Shown here: in pieces, positions 23,150 to 35,085 of the stretch
How the letters are laid out: each line of letters begins with the position of its first letter
How positions within the stretch are numbered: the stretch's first letter is position 1
Source: Cryptomeria japonica
Lineage: Eukaryota; Streptophyta; Pinopsida; Cupressales; Cupressaceae
Assembly (NCBI RefSeq): GCF_030272615.1
Contig: NC_081405.1
Coordinates: 316,875,541 to 316,939,540, forward strand
Reading direction: 5' to 3'
Length of the DNA: 64,000 nucleotides
The notes under the pieces: model-generated
Told to the model about the DNA's origin: nothing
What the model saw: only the letters and a program-made list of their open reading frames with translations
Database searches by the model: none
Position numbers and translations under genes: made by a program

Positions 23150-24304
23150 CTTGTCACAGATACCCTATTTAAACGAGGTCTAGACGGTACTCTTTTAAGA
23201 TGTCTTGAACAAGAAGAATCTGAGAAGGCCTTAAAGGAAGTCCATAATGGTATTTGTGGCACTCATTCAAGTGGTCTTACCCTTTCGAAAAAACTCATAT
23301 GCTTGGGCTATTATTGGCCGACTATGGAATGAGAGTCTTTTTAGGTAGCCAAAACGTGCAAACAATGTCAGATCCATGAAAACTTGATCCATGCACCAGC
23401 ACAAGAACTTCATGCTTTGGCAACATCTTGGCCTTTCTATCAATGGGGTCTTGATCTAGTAGGAAAAATAAATCCTTCTTCATCACATGGTCACAAATTC
23501 ATCCTTGTAGCTACAAAATATTTTACAAAATGGATCGAGGCAATACCTCTCACAAATATCACAGGAAAACAAATTGCTGCATTCATCTTGAATTACATCA
23601 TCTATCACTATGGAATACCAATGACCATTATCACTGATAATAGGTGACCATTCAAGAATCAGGATGTACAAGAGCTATGTGAGAAGTTTAAGATCCAACA
23701 TAGATTCTCCACACCCTATTATCCACAAGGGAATGAGCAGGCAGAAGCATCTAACAAAACTATTCTGAAAATCCTCAAAAAGACAATGAACGATGCTAGG
23801 AAAGATTGGCATATTCAACTAAGCCTTGCTCTCTAGGCCTATCGCACTAGTATCCACACACCAATAGGTGCCACACCTTTCTCTCTTGTATATGGATTGG
23901 AAGCCATATTGCCTATCGAAGTAGAGATACCCTCTCTACGTGTATCACTAAAAGGTCTCATCCTAGATGAAGAACAAAGAGTGTCTAGACTACAAGAGTT
24001 GGAACTGATCTAGGAATGAAGACAAAATGCCTTTGACCATTTAAAGGTATATCAACAAAGAATGTGTTGAAGTTATAATCACAAGGTCAAACCACGAATC
24101 TTTCAAGTTGGAGAACTAGTACTAAAAGAAAATCCACGAAATTAGTCAAATCGAGAAAAGAAAGGAAAATTTGAACCCGACTAGTTAGGTCCATTTGTGG
24201 TCACAGTAGTATTTGGGTTAGGGGCATATCAGCTATCAACACAAGACAGAGATTAGCTTGAGGAACCCATCAATAGCATGCATCTGAAGAAGTTTTATGT
24301 CTGA
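23150..24304 (+). pseudogene. pol: Element E integrase
   Basis: HHCC zinc region (VHNGICGTH .. CKQC, 23240-23370), then the core with Asp in WGLDLVG (23453), Asp in ITDNR (23637) and Glu in the QAEASNK segment (near 23745). The C-terminal GPFVV .. GAYQL part ends MHLKKFYV, TGA at 24302. At least eight stops, nearly all CAG to TAG, CGA to TGA or TGG to TAG. No chromodomain seen, as expected for Tat elements. Confidence 0.92.
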
Positions 24305-25880
24305 AAAATCCAAAAAACAGTGAAAAATAAGAAAAATCCTAAAAAGTGAAAAAAGTAAGAAAAAAAAAAAATCAAATATAAGAAAAAGTGCAATAAAAAC
24401 AGATGGTGAAAACCTGGCAAACAGGCGCTATCTGTCGGCTAGCTCTTCCATCTATTGGTTTGCGCTTTCTTCCGCTTACATTCATTTCCATTAGTGCTAT
24501 TCATATTCATATCATAAAGCCTTTTGTACATACGCAGGCATCCCAGGTGATTTCTCGTCATGGTTTGGATCATTGACTATATCATAATAAGGCTTGTTTC
24601 TAGGCTGGGGGCAAAATCTTGAACCTGGCTAGGGGCAAAAAGTTTTGATCATTTTTGAGCTTAATCAAAATAGGTAATCAAAGCAGGTCAAGAAAAAAAC
24701 GGAGATACATCCAACATTGAACATAAGATCACATTATCAACCATTAACTATCACATATCAATCTAAACATGACAAAACACATATCAATGGATGATATATC
24801 TTGACTCATGATTTTAACACTTTGGTAATGATGGTTCAACTATTTTATTTGGATTTTTGCTATCATGATTTCTGAGTAACTCCAGGATGTCTTTGACTAG
24901 AGGAATGAGGAAGGAACATGATATTTTTCTTGTCTACTGTCTGTAAATTAATCATTAATATGTGCAAAGTTGTCTAAATAAATGATCATCAAAATATCAT
25001 GGAAGACATTTTGGACTTGCATATAGAAATGGTTAATACTGCCTGTTTTACGCAAGCAACACTCTGGTCATCTTGGTTCAATTATACCTTGATGTTTGTG
25101 CTAACTTGCAATATCAAAACCCAGGAAAGTAGTGCTCAGGTCATCATGGTTCAATTATACCATTGATGTTTGCACTCACTTCCCACATTTTAGAGGCTCA
25201 ATGATGAAACAAAGCAATGATTCCATGACCAGTCTGATCACTGCATTGCATTGCATTTTAAGATAGATTTGCATTTCATTCTGCATGGGATCACAATGCT
25301 CATCTTTTCCAAGGCCAAAGTTAACATGGTGTTATTTCTCTTATTATGTGATTGAGTACATTGGACAATAACAAAAATAATCAATTCATTCATCCTGCAT
25401 GATAAGTTAGCTCATCTCAAGCAACCATTTCATATCAAGGCATCATTCATATAAAGCATCAAATCATTAATTCATTTAATAGGATCATTGCATGACATTC
25501 ATCAAATCTCAAATCATATAAAACAACACCATTGCATTGAATTGCATCCATCTCATATTAACATGCATGAGAAAATCATAAAAAAAAATATCATAAACAT
25601 GGAAAGCATTGCAAATCGCACATACATCACATAGAAATTATAAGAATCACCATACATATTTGCATATGTCATGTAAATACTGCATCATCATCATCTAGAA
25701 TTCATAAACATATAGAAATTAAAGCATACATCATGAAAGTAACTACATATTATATCATCAAAACAAGACCAATATCCAAGGTACAATGATATCACAAAAT
25801 ATATGAGATACATCACAAAATATACATCGTAGGAATCATCAATATCTCATCACAAAAAGGTGTGTACATAAATAGATCAA
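24305..25880. other. Element E post-pol region, non-coding
   Basis: No gene. It starts with an A-rich run (24360-24370). Two PPT-like purine motifs are at 24605-24617 (GGGGGCAAAAT) and 24629-24641 (AGGGGCAAAAA). 25063-25110 is repeated imperfectly at 25134-25183 (GGTTCAATTATACC..GATGTTTG). From 25230 to 25780 the DNA is rich in CATCA/TGCAT short motifs. Confidence 0.7.
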
Positions 25881-27870
25881 TGTCCCATATCAGTGTGACC
25901 ACTCGGACGTGGAGTAAAACTTTGTCCTGATGTGACATGTAGAGTAGCACTAGCTAATACCCCTGTATGTGAGTCCCCACCTTGGGGAGCTCTCTGAAGT
26001 GGCCCTGTCACTCCTCGAATCTCAGTCTGGCTTTGTCCCAATCTCTTTCTCAACTGTGAAAATCCTGGAGCCCTCTGCTCAGGAGGAACAACAATAAAGT
26101 ATAATGTCCTGTAATACTCGGCCTCTCAGATCCCCTGAAGTAGACCCTCCTGACAACTGTACCTGTGTCTCAGCCTGCCAACACCTATCCATAGCTGCAT
26201 CTCTCTTGACTAGGAGAGAAGCCATCTGAGTTTCTAGCTGGGCCATCTGAGAGTCCCTCTCTGCTATTCGACTCTCTAGCTGCTGAACCTGAGCCTATAA
26301 GTCTGTAATTTGAGCCTGTTGCTGATGTGGTGGCATCCTAATGAGGATCTGCCGAGGTGCCTTTTCCTGTGGCTACTCAGCCTATGATACTGTCATAGGT
26401 ACCTACTCAACTGAGGGAACCTCCTACTCTAGAACCTGATGCTCCTAATCCCCTAGACCTGATCTCTTGTGTCTAGCCACCCAAGCCATCCAATCTGTAT
26501 ATACATCCCTAGTAGATCTAGAACTGCTAGCTCCTAGTGTGCCTATTGCTGCCACTACCATTGCTCGACCATCTCCCCCATCATTGTCTTCCCCATCTCC
26601 CCCATCATCATCTCCTCCATCATCATCACCAGCACCCTGACCTCTTGCATCTCCTCCATATCCATCTCCATCTTCGCTATCATCTCTGTCTCTACCATCC
26701 CTCCATCATCTAAGAGCTCTGTGTCATGGCCTCTCATCATCCTCATCTAACATTGGCTCTGGCTCATCCGAACATGTCAGCCTCGAAAACCTGTGTGCAA
26801 TACAATACACAGCGTACTCATGTGTCATCCTTCTATCCATCACACTTAGAAGATAATCCCAATCCATAGGCCCCAATGAAGGATACTCTACGCAGGCATG
26901 GTCATATGAAATAGAAGGCCTCCAAGTAGCCACAACCAATCTTTGACGAGCATAATGAGTTGTACCCTATGGCATCCCCTGTATCTTACCATACTGTCCC
27001 AATACCCTCATACAAGGGAATCACTCGATGACGTAAGGTGTTAAGCCAATCATATATCGCGTCATGAATACATATGGCATCTTCAATGCATCCTCGGGCC
27101 AAATCTCGTAGTCCCTATATGGCCTCCATATCATAGTATCTAGGTCATCCAAGGTCTGTCTCCAGTGCTCTAATTTGCCTAGCTTTCGCTAGACAATGAC
27201 ACCGAGATACCCCTCCGCATAAGGCCTCCCTATAGGCCTATCTTTGTCAACCAATAGTCATGTAATAGGTAAATTGTCCCAAGCCCATATCTGAAGCATA
27301 ATCACCCCTACTGATAATGCACCTGACCCCTGATAGACAACTCGATGCAAGTCATGATATAAGTGTGCTAACATACATGACCCCCATGAAAATTGGGTCC
27401 CCTCTATCACCATCTACTCAAGCAGATGACCCCATCCAACAGATAATCCCTTTGACCTATGATCAGGACAAAGGGAGCCGCTAATAAATCCAGCGAGTAT
27501 AGTCGGCAATGTGGCATACCCTAGCTCCAACATCTCCTGCCATGCAATATCGTACCCACCTATCTCATCATCCTCAAATAAGAGACAAAGTGCTTCTGTC
27601 CCACCTTGCTCACTCAGATCATAGTATACTAAATCACCCATCACCAGGATACACAAAATTCAGTGGACATCCTCAGGTGTCACCGTCATCTTTCCAGTTG
27701 ACAAGTGAAATGTGTTATATTCAGTATGCCATTGCTCTGCTAAAGCTGTCAGTAATCCCCAGTTTATCAAAGGCTGGGGCATGTCAAGAAGGGAAGCTAA
27801 ACCACACCTGCCAATGTGGTCTCACTCTGCCTGGCTAAGATGGGGTATCAACATCCATGTCTTTAGGAAA
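25880..27870 (-). pseudogene. Antisense plant-mobile-domain (PMD) gene fragment in element E
   Basis: Minus-strand coding remnant opposite to gag-pol. From about 27800: LLTALAEQWHTEYNTFHL, TGKMTVTPEDV, then 27656-27414 (GGYDIAWQEMLELGY .. GHLLE), RPYAEGYLG, WRPYRDYEIWPEDAL, and 26939-26724 with YDHACVEYPSLGPMDWDYL. This is the pattern of the plant mobile domain of the MAIN/MAIL1 family ('W..ET.TFHLP.GE.T.TLEDVA'). Downstream are an acidic Gly/Asp run (26700-26570) and a Gln-rich coiled coil (26330-26180). Several stops, so decayed. Such proteins act in heterochromatin silencing in Arabidopsis and recur in transposons. Confidence 0.78.
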
Positions 27871-27899
27871 TGTTCCCGAGACTGAACAACAGAATAGTG

Positions 27900-28480
27900 C
27901 TCCTGCAATAAAATCAACTCATCATATCAGTTTCTTGATTTATCTATCTATCATTCTATTTTACTCAATTGAGATTGTTGTCAAATCTCGTTGAGCCCCT
28001 ATCAATGATGCTCATCCATCATGAGGTCATTATCAATTTTTCTCTCATCTCGCACGTGCATCGAGATAATCAGAACTGATCATCAAATTTATCAATCAAG
28101 AGCACTTAATCAAAAATCAAATCTTACCCTATCAAAAATTGAAAAATCAGAAATCAAATCTTACCCTTTCAAAAATAAAAAAAAATCAAATCCAATTGAT
28201 AGCAAATTTGACGAATCAAATCAATTTACGGAAAAATCAAATTAATTCATCAAAATCGTGAAAAGAAATCATCACCTAATCGACAACATCAAAAAATTGG
28301 AAAAAATGACAACATTGAAAAATCGTTCAAAAATCAAAAAATCATCAGAAAACCAAAAATCGTCAAAATCAAAATCAGAAAATCGAAAAATCATCAAAAA
28401 CCTGAAAAAATAAAAAAATCACCAAAAATAAAAAAAATCAAAAACTCAAAAAACTCAAAAAAAAAAAAAAAAATTTCTAA
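27900..28480. repeat. A-rich low-complexity DNA in element E
   Basis: Dense AAAATCA/GAAAAATC repeats, ending in a poly-A run at 28458-28474. Any reading frames are Asn/Lys/Ser-rich by composition. No gene supported. Confidence 0.8.
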
Positions 28481-28481
28481 C

Positions 28482-28585
28482 CCTTGCGATGGCGTAGGCG
28501 GTGCCGCCCGTAGCGGCTGCGGTGGCACCGGCGGCACTACCCGCGACGCCCAAGGTGCCCCGCCTCTTCCCTTCCCGCCCAAAAT
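28482..28585. other. Short GC-rich island in element E
   Basis: About 100 bp rich in GGCGG/CCGCC and CpG, sharply different from the A-rich flanks. It lies on the upstream side of the antisense PMD remnant. Confidence 0.75.
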
Positions 28586-29454
28586 TTTCAAAAAAATAAT
28601 ATTTTTTTAATGTATTTTTTTAAAAATAAAAATGCATGTATAAATAATTTTTTGAGACGCGAATCGATTTTTTTCAAAAAATACCAAAAAAACCCATTTT
28701 ACTAATCGAAAAACCCATCTCAAAAATGCAATTTTTTTCCCAACCCAGCTGGGCAAAACACAAAAAAATGATTTTTTATGCTAACAGCTAATTTTTTTTT
28801 AAAATATCAACAAAGCTAGATTTTCTCGAAGTATGTATCGGTGGACCATATGCCGAAGGATGCTCATATCGCCAAACTCACTCGAACCTATGCTGGTGAT
28901 ACGAGATCACCATTTCCTTCCTCTAGAGCAATTTTCTCCAACAACTGCAGTGCACAAATGAGGAGTGGAAAAATGAATTCACCTTTTTAAACTCATAATG
29001 GGGCATTTAAGTGGGATTTTTATTTCACTTATTGTTAATCATCTAATCAACTAATCAGTCTAGCAAGACAACATTTTCAAATTTCTTATCAGGAAATGAA
29101 TCGGATTGACTCTAAAAATCATTAAAATTTACAAATTTCAAAAATTTCAGAAAAAAAAAAATCAAAAAATCACAAAAAATTCAAAAACATCTGAAAATTA
29201 TCTAATTCATCTCCCGAGGGGGCATCCTCACATCAATTTTTATCAATCAAAGTCTAGGGCATCATATCGAGATTTATCATCTCCAAAATCGAATCGACAT
29301 CATATCGAGATTCATCATCTCCAAATCAAATCAGTATCACATCGAAACCAAATCCACATCAAATCAAGATAGAATCTACATCCTATCAAAATCAATATTA
29401 GCAACATCATCAATCAAGCTTTCTTTGAACCAACGTGTCATCACACATCGCTTC
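28586..29454. other. Element E 3' non-coding region
   Basis: Homopolymer-rich A and T stretches (28585-28800, 29140-29180) and a short repeat 'catatcgagatt(c/t)atcatctcc' at about 29260-29330. No supportable gene. Confidence 0.7.
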
Positions 29455-29468
29455 AAAGAGGGGCAAAA
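29455..29468 (+). other. Polypurine tract of element E
   Basis: AAAGAGGGGCAAAA immediately before the 3' LTR start TGTATACACC. Confidence 0.85.
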
Positions 29469-30527
29469 TGTATACACCTAAAAATGGTCTGAAGATAATT
29501 AATTAAATACATAGTTATTTGATTAAATCCCCTTCTCAATTAATTGAATTCACAAGCAATTTAATTAATTTCTTTATTCATCTACTAGTAAATAAATCTA
29601 CATGATTTATTTATATAGTTCATCTCACATCCCCCTTTGATTAATTAATTATAAATTAATTAATGTCTCCCCATATTAATCAATTCTTCTAATCCCTAAT
29701 TAAGATTAACAAACTCAAGTTTGTTGAGATTAATTACCATTTTCCAATTATTTGAATTTCTAAATTCAAATGAGCACATGGCTCCTAACTTTAACCACCC
29801 AACCTAAAAATCCCCTAACCTAACCCATTCAATGTAATCTTGGGTCTAACTAACCCTATCATATCTTGCACATTCTAACCTCCTTATCCTAACCTCTCAT
29901 GGTGTGGATATTTTCTCCTTGAGACACATGGCACTTTTGCCACATGTCTCCTCCCTTGGACACTTGCCCTCTCATGAGCAAGGCTCCTTGACACTTGTCA
30001 TCACAGAGATGACAAGTGTTCTTTCTTCCAACCTCTTCTCCAACTTCCTCCATCTTGGCCCTTGATATCTTCAGATCAAATCCAGACTGTTGATTCCTGC
30101 CACCTCGGTTTTGGCCCTGGAAATCCTATGAATACCCCTCATTTTGGAGCAATAAGGATCCCCTCTCATATCAATTTAGGCATTGTTACTATAGGCATTT
30201 GCATTTCACTTATCTAGTAATTAGCTTTGGATTTATCATAGCATGTTCATCTAGGTTCTTAAATCATGCATTTCATATCATCTCCATAGTTAATCATGAT
30301 CAATTAGCTACTCAACTCTTGAGTTGTCACTTTGGAGGTCATTGCTCCGTTGAGAGCCCATCAATCCAACACCTTCAAGGTCCTCGAGAATAGAGGAAAA
30401 TGGGATATTTCAGGGAAGGCTTATGGTTTGCATCTTTGATTTAGTTTTCAATTAAGTTTTCAATTATGGTTTTATTGTCTCATTATATGTGTATGCCTCT
30501 TATACTAACCACATTTCTAGCATCACA
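29469..30527 (+). repeat. Element E 3' LTR
   Basis: 1,059 bp, TGTATACACC .. TAGCATCACA, same length as the 5' LTR with scattered substitutions. Followed by the second GTAAC. Confidence 0.93.
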
Positions 30528-30532
30528 GTAAC

Positions 30533-31102
30533 TATTATGCATGCAACAAGTTTGGGCATAGAGAATTTGAGTGCAGGTCTATTATATAAAACACTGGAAG
30601 ATATCTTTAAAGGAGTCAAGGAGTTTTTTCCGAATCCTCAATGAACCAGAATCCAAACTGGTATAATGCCTGTGACCATTAGTCAGGTGGTGGTGGCTAT
30701 CAAGCGGCAACTATTTGGAGAGCAATCTATTTGATTTGTAATGGTAGCAATCACACTGCTGCAACATGCAGGAGGAAGAATGGTAGAATGAATAATGGAC
30801 CATGGAGAACACCTAGAATGGTTTGCTATCATTGCAACAAATCAAGACACCTTGCCAGAATGTGTAGAATGAGAAATAACATATTAGATGATATATCGGT
30901 CACTCCGTAAGGAAATATTGATGTTGAAACTATTCAAGCGGATATGAAGAAAAATTGGAAAAAGAAGCCAGAAGAAGTGTCTCAAGAAGAACTTGTTTAT
31001 GCACCTAGTGTGGAAATCTCTGAACCGGCAAACTAAGCTACAAATAAGCTTAGGGGGAAACAAATCAGTGAAATGTTTGGAACCCCTGATTTACACAGGT
31101 AA
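30533..31102 (+). pseudogene. Element D gag-like protein, part 2 with zinc knuckles
   Basis: Continuation of 12492-13268 after removing E and one TSD copy. It reads a knuckle-like YACNKFGHREFEC (first Cys replaced by Tyr), then ICNGSNHTAATC, then a complete CYHCNKSRHLARMC near 30820-30860. In-frame stops occur near 30584, 30685, 30907 and 31034; the frame closes at TAA 31100. Four knuckles in one protein is more than the one or two of ordinary copia or gypsy Gag. Confidence 0.7.
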
Positions 31103-31477
31103 AAGACCTTAACCGGTATGTGATACCTGTCAATTGGCAGGAGACTAGAAATGGTAAAAGGAAAATTAGGGTTTACGCCCTAATGATAGAGCATTTATTA
31201 TGGTAGGTGAAGAACTCATTTAAAAGGGATTTTCAAGTCATTTTCACTTATCAATTTACGAGCGAAGAAGTTTTCAAGTGCAGAGCGACAAAAGACGATT
31301 TGCATTGCAATTCAAAGAGATTTCAAAACATTGAAGAAGAATCAGAAGATAATATTAATCGGTCAAGTGTAGAACTCAAAGCAGTAATCCAGCAACCGAA
31401 GTAGTGTGTGGCGAAGCAGAATTTGCAAGCCCTAAATCTTGACTTGTGAAGGTATTTTTTGAGTTTCTCTATTTATC

Positions 31478-34400
31478 ATGGCTTCTGCATCGCACTCTAG
31501 TTCTAGTGCACCCGTTGATTTAGTAGATTTCATCCAACGGAAGGCAAAATATAATGCCCTATCCCAAATACCCACTAGTGTTATAGTTGAGGAAGGTATT
31601 TCAGATTATATTGATTGTAAAATTGAAGACCTAGTTTCTCTAGTGATCCATTCTCAGTTAAGCTTATTCTACGCGAAGGACAAGAAGATCAAACCAGAAT
31701 ACAAAATCTTGGAAAAGAAGAAGCTTCACAATGTGGTCTATTTCCTTGAAGAATTTACAAACGATCACATACACATCATTCTAAGCAGAGTGTAAGGTGA
31801 CAAAATGTATCTTGAGCACACACATGACATCACACTGAAAGCTATTCATGCTATCACCAGTTTCTATAACGTTGGAGATGTGCTAGCCCTAAGGAAAGTC
31901 ATTAAGATAGAAATGACCAAGCTCACCGGTTCTGTGAGTGACCAACGGGGAATGACCGTCAATACCATCAAGGATGATCTAGTCAAATATGCCTACATGG
32001 TGATAGGTTATCGGACATTCAATGCTAGCAGAATTAACTCTGTCTCTGCTATAGTGGTAAATGCCACCTATAGGATGATCATGGAAGATGCCTCGTTTGA
32101 TTTATGCACCTGTATGCAAAGGCAACTTCTGGTGAACCTAAAGTCACTTAAATAGGATAATGCCTTGAAATTTAAATTTGGACAACTATTGGTTGGATTG
32201 TTCTTCTACTTCCAAGGCTATTTCCCAAGAGTTGGTGATATTCAGTGGTCTATTGCCCAACCGGTTACCAAGCAAATTAGAGAAAGTCTTCAAGTGGTTG
32301 GAACCAGTTATGCTGAAGTCCTGAACAAATACTTTGATGAGTTCAAACGCAAGATGAGCCAAAGGGTGAGAATATCTAGTGATATTGTAAATAAGTATGA
32401 AGAGGACATCTGCTTCACCATCAGAGTAGATGAGTGTATAATAGAGGCAATTGATCCTAGAAAAGAAAAGGTGGAACCTATGGGATATGAGGTAATATAT
32501 GATATGCTAGATGGGTATGCTTCTACCCTACTTGCCTCACCGCTTGATCCTAAGAAGAAGAGAACCAACACCTATCTGGAAAGGGTTACACCGGTTGAAG
32601 AGCCTTCAATAAAGAGGGGAAAGGCAGTGCCATATGTATCGGCACCAGTTACTTCAGCAAGTCCTAAAGTGATCAAGCAGTCATCAGCAAAGAAGAAATC
32701 GGAAGTTGCACCCGCCAAGGTATTTGAGAGGAAGTGGAAGACAAAAGGCAACACACTGGACTCAGAGGACACAGAATCTGAAGAACAACCTAAGAAGACT
32801 AGGCAAATGAGGAAGAAGACAAAGACAACTAGCAATGAACTGGTATCATCAACACCGGTAAATATTGATATTTCTTCTTACAAACTTTTGACACATTGTC
32901 AAAGAACTATCAAGAATATTAGAAGAAAAGTGTTGAGTGATTTAGTAGATTATTTTGATGATTTCAATGACAATGAGAAAGAGAAAGTAGAGCGGGAAGT
33001 CATTGAATATTTATGTATGAATGATCGGTCGCCATCAGAAATTAAATCTGTGACACAAGATTCTTTATACAATTCTTTAGATAACAAATGGCGCATTGCC
33101 ATAGAAAAGGAACAGGAAATAAGAGAGGAAATATTTGCTCAATATTTTCATGATGTGTCTAATTCAGAACTTTATGAAGTTATGGAAAAATATAAAGGCC
33201 TCTTCTTCATGAGAAGAAGGAGACTCTTGTTGCTAGAAGGGAAAGTCCCTGAAGTGGTAAAAGATACCCACTCTCATTCCAAAGTCGCTCTGAGGTTGTA
33301 CCAGTGTCCGAAGCCAACAACAAGGCTAAACAAGAACCCAAAATTGAAAAATCGGATGAGGTGTATGACAGTGCAGGAGAAACGGTCATGAAACAAATGG
33401 ACCCTATTGATGTTGATGCTTTGGATGGTGAAAATGTCACCCCAAATACAGCAAAGGACAAATCAAACAAAGAGAAAGAGGATGAGGAGAAATAGGACAA
33501 AGAAAAGGTTGACAAAGAGCAAGCGGAGAATGAGAAAAAGAAACAAGAGGAGAAAAAGAGAAAATAGGAAGAGAAGAGGAAACAAACAGAAGAGGAGAAA
33601 AAGAGCAAAGAGGAAGAGGAGAAGAGAAAAGAAGAAGAAAAGAAATAGGAAGAGGAGAAGAGAAAAGAAGAGGAGAATAGGAAGCAGGAAGAGGAGAAGA
33701 AGAAACAGAAAGAGGAGAAGAAGAAGAAGGAAGAAGAAAAGAAACAGGAAAAGGAGAAGAGAAAAGAAGAGGAGAAGAAGAAGAAGGAAGAGGAGAAGAA
33801 AAAAGAAGAGAAGTAGAAAGAAGAAGAAAGGAAGAAGGAAGAAGAGAAAGGAAAGAAAGAAGTAGAGGAGCAAAAGAAGGCAGAAGAAGAAAAGCAAAAA
33901 GCCAAGGACAAGGAGGAAGCGGCAAAGAGCGTACAAGTGGAGACCTCAAAGGCAACCAGTAGTCGAGCCAAACCGACTGACATTACCAGTCCCATTAACC
34001 TCCAATATACAAATGAAATGGAGCTATTGCAAAGCATTAAGCTTACCCAAGAGTGACTGGAAGCGCTAAGGAGGAAGAAGGAGCAAGATGCTATTCAAAC
34101 TGCAGTGGAAACTCTTACCAGTTTGATTCCCAATACAAACCTCCCAAGTACCGATTCCTCTCTAGCTCAACTGAAACTCTTATGCGTAGTTCTAGAGGAC
34201 CAAGTGCAATGCCTAGAAGATGTTGCTGAAGCCAATGCTCAAAAGAAGCATTAAAATGCATTTAACACTGCCTTAGTGAAGAAGTTAAATGAACTCCAGT
34301 CTGAACTTCAGAAGGCACAGAAGGGCATAATATATGCTATGGATGAGGGGAATCTATTGCTCAGTAAGATATGCCAACCCCATCTATTCTATGATGATGT

Positions 34401-34803
34401 ACTTGCTCAAAAAGACAAACTACAATCTGATTTGTAGACATACATAAGCACCTTCAAGACACCCTATGATTCCTTCACCACATATGGGCAAACCATTCAC
34501 CGATTTCAACTCCAGACTACAAGAATAGAGTTAGAGATCAACAACCGGACCTGAGATTTGCAGGAACTTCAACTGGTTCTACTACCAAGATTGCAAATAC
34601 TTCAAAAATGCTATCTCAATCTGGGTGCCTTAACGGTCACTCAAGAGATGAGTACATTGGATGCCATGGAGGAACAGGTTTTCCAGATGCAAACGGAAAG
34701 TAAGGTTGCTACCTCATTGCTTGAGTCATGGTCTTTATCCATGAAGACATTTATGCAGGACTTTAAATCAGTTTTTGACAAGTTTCACTCTTTATTGTCA
34801 TAA
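31478..34803 (+). pseudogene. Element D large unknown protein (same family as element B)
   Basis: From the ATG at 31478 (MASASHSSSSAP) in one frame to about 33210, with stops near 31793 and 32153, then a one-base frameshift into the frame of 33304-33495. N-terminal ~400 residues: unrecognised domain shared with element B (see 5456-6461). Then a Lys/Ser/Glu linker with basic clusters (32600-32850), a helical region (32880-33200), a Glu/Lys-repeat tract (33460-33920) and a coiled-coil-like C-terminus ending FDKFHSLLS at 34803. No RT, integrase or protease motif anywhere. The role is unknown; its conservation in two LTR families suggests selection on the protein in the past. Confidence 0.7.
33480..33910 (+). 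repeat. Near-pure purine tract encoding Glu/Lys repeats
   Basis: About 430 bp of GAAGAGGAGAAG-type sequence with very few pyrimidines. In the working frame it encodes EEEKKK-type repeats with a few TAG stops. The Lys/Arg ORF 33407-33865 and the Ser/Phe-rich antisense ORFs over it are frame shadows. Confidence 0.9.
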
Positions 34804-35073
34804 ACACTTATGATTTTAATTATAATGAGAAACTGGGGTTATTCTGTAGTACTCTGTCATTGTTGGCAAAGGGGGAGAGTAGTATTCTGTATTTAAAATT
34901 TTGATGCATTTTATGTATACTTTCATGTTTATCTCTGTAAGGGAGTAGTATAGATTGTATTTTCTGCAAAAGGGGTAGTGTATATGCTTAGGGGGAGTAA
35001 TTTTGATTATGGCATATTTCTATTGTAAAATATTTAGATGTCAAAATTTTTCCTAAGTGTTGCCATCACTACC
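34804..35073. other. Element D 3' non-coding region
   Basis: No gene. Repeated 'aaagggggag'-like purine motifs (near 34868, 34969, 34989) precede the true PPT, and GTGTTGCCATCA at 35057-35068 is the left arm of the inverted repeat described in the findings. Confidence 0.7.
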
Positions 35074-35085
35074 AAAGGGGGAGAT
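35074..35085 (+). other. Polypurine tract of element D
   Basis: AAAGGGGGAGAT directly before TGTTGGCATT. Identical to the PPT of B (38729) and F (50743). Confidence 0.9.

Larger units (their letters stand above)
13269..30527 (+). mobile_element. Element E: Ty3/gypsy (Tat-lineage-like) retrotransposon
   Basis: 17,259-bp element bounded by the TSD GTAAC (13264-13268 and 30528-30532). LTRs 13269-14327 and 29469-30527 are both 1,059 bp. Interior: PBS, long leader with 21-bp repeats, gag-pol, a 1.6-kb non-coding stretch, an antisense plant-mobile-domain gene fragment, A-rich DNA, and a PPT. The double RNase H and the extra gene after pol are characteristic of the Tat lineage. Inserted in D's gag-like ORF. 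Confidence 0.93.

Noticed and set aside
33207-34037. Long antisense ORFs rich in Ser, Phe and Leu, and a Lys/Arg-rich plus-strand ORF (33407-33865)
   Set aside because: They are frame shadows of the purine-rich Glu/Lys repeat tract of element D; composition alone keeps them open.
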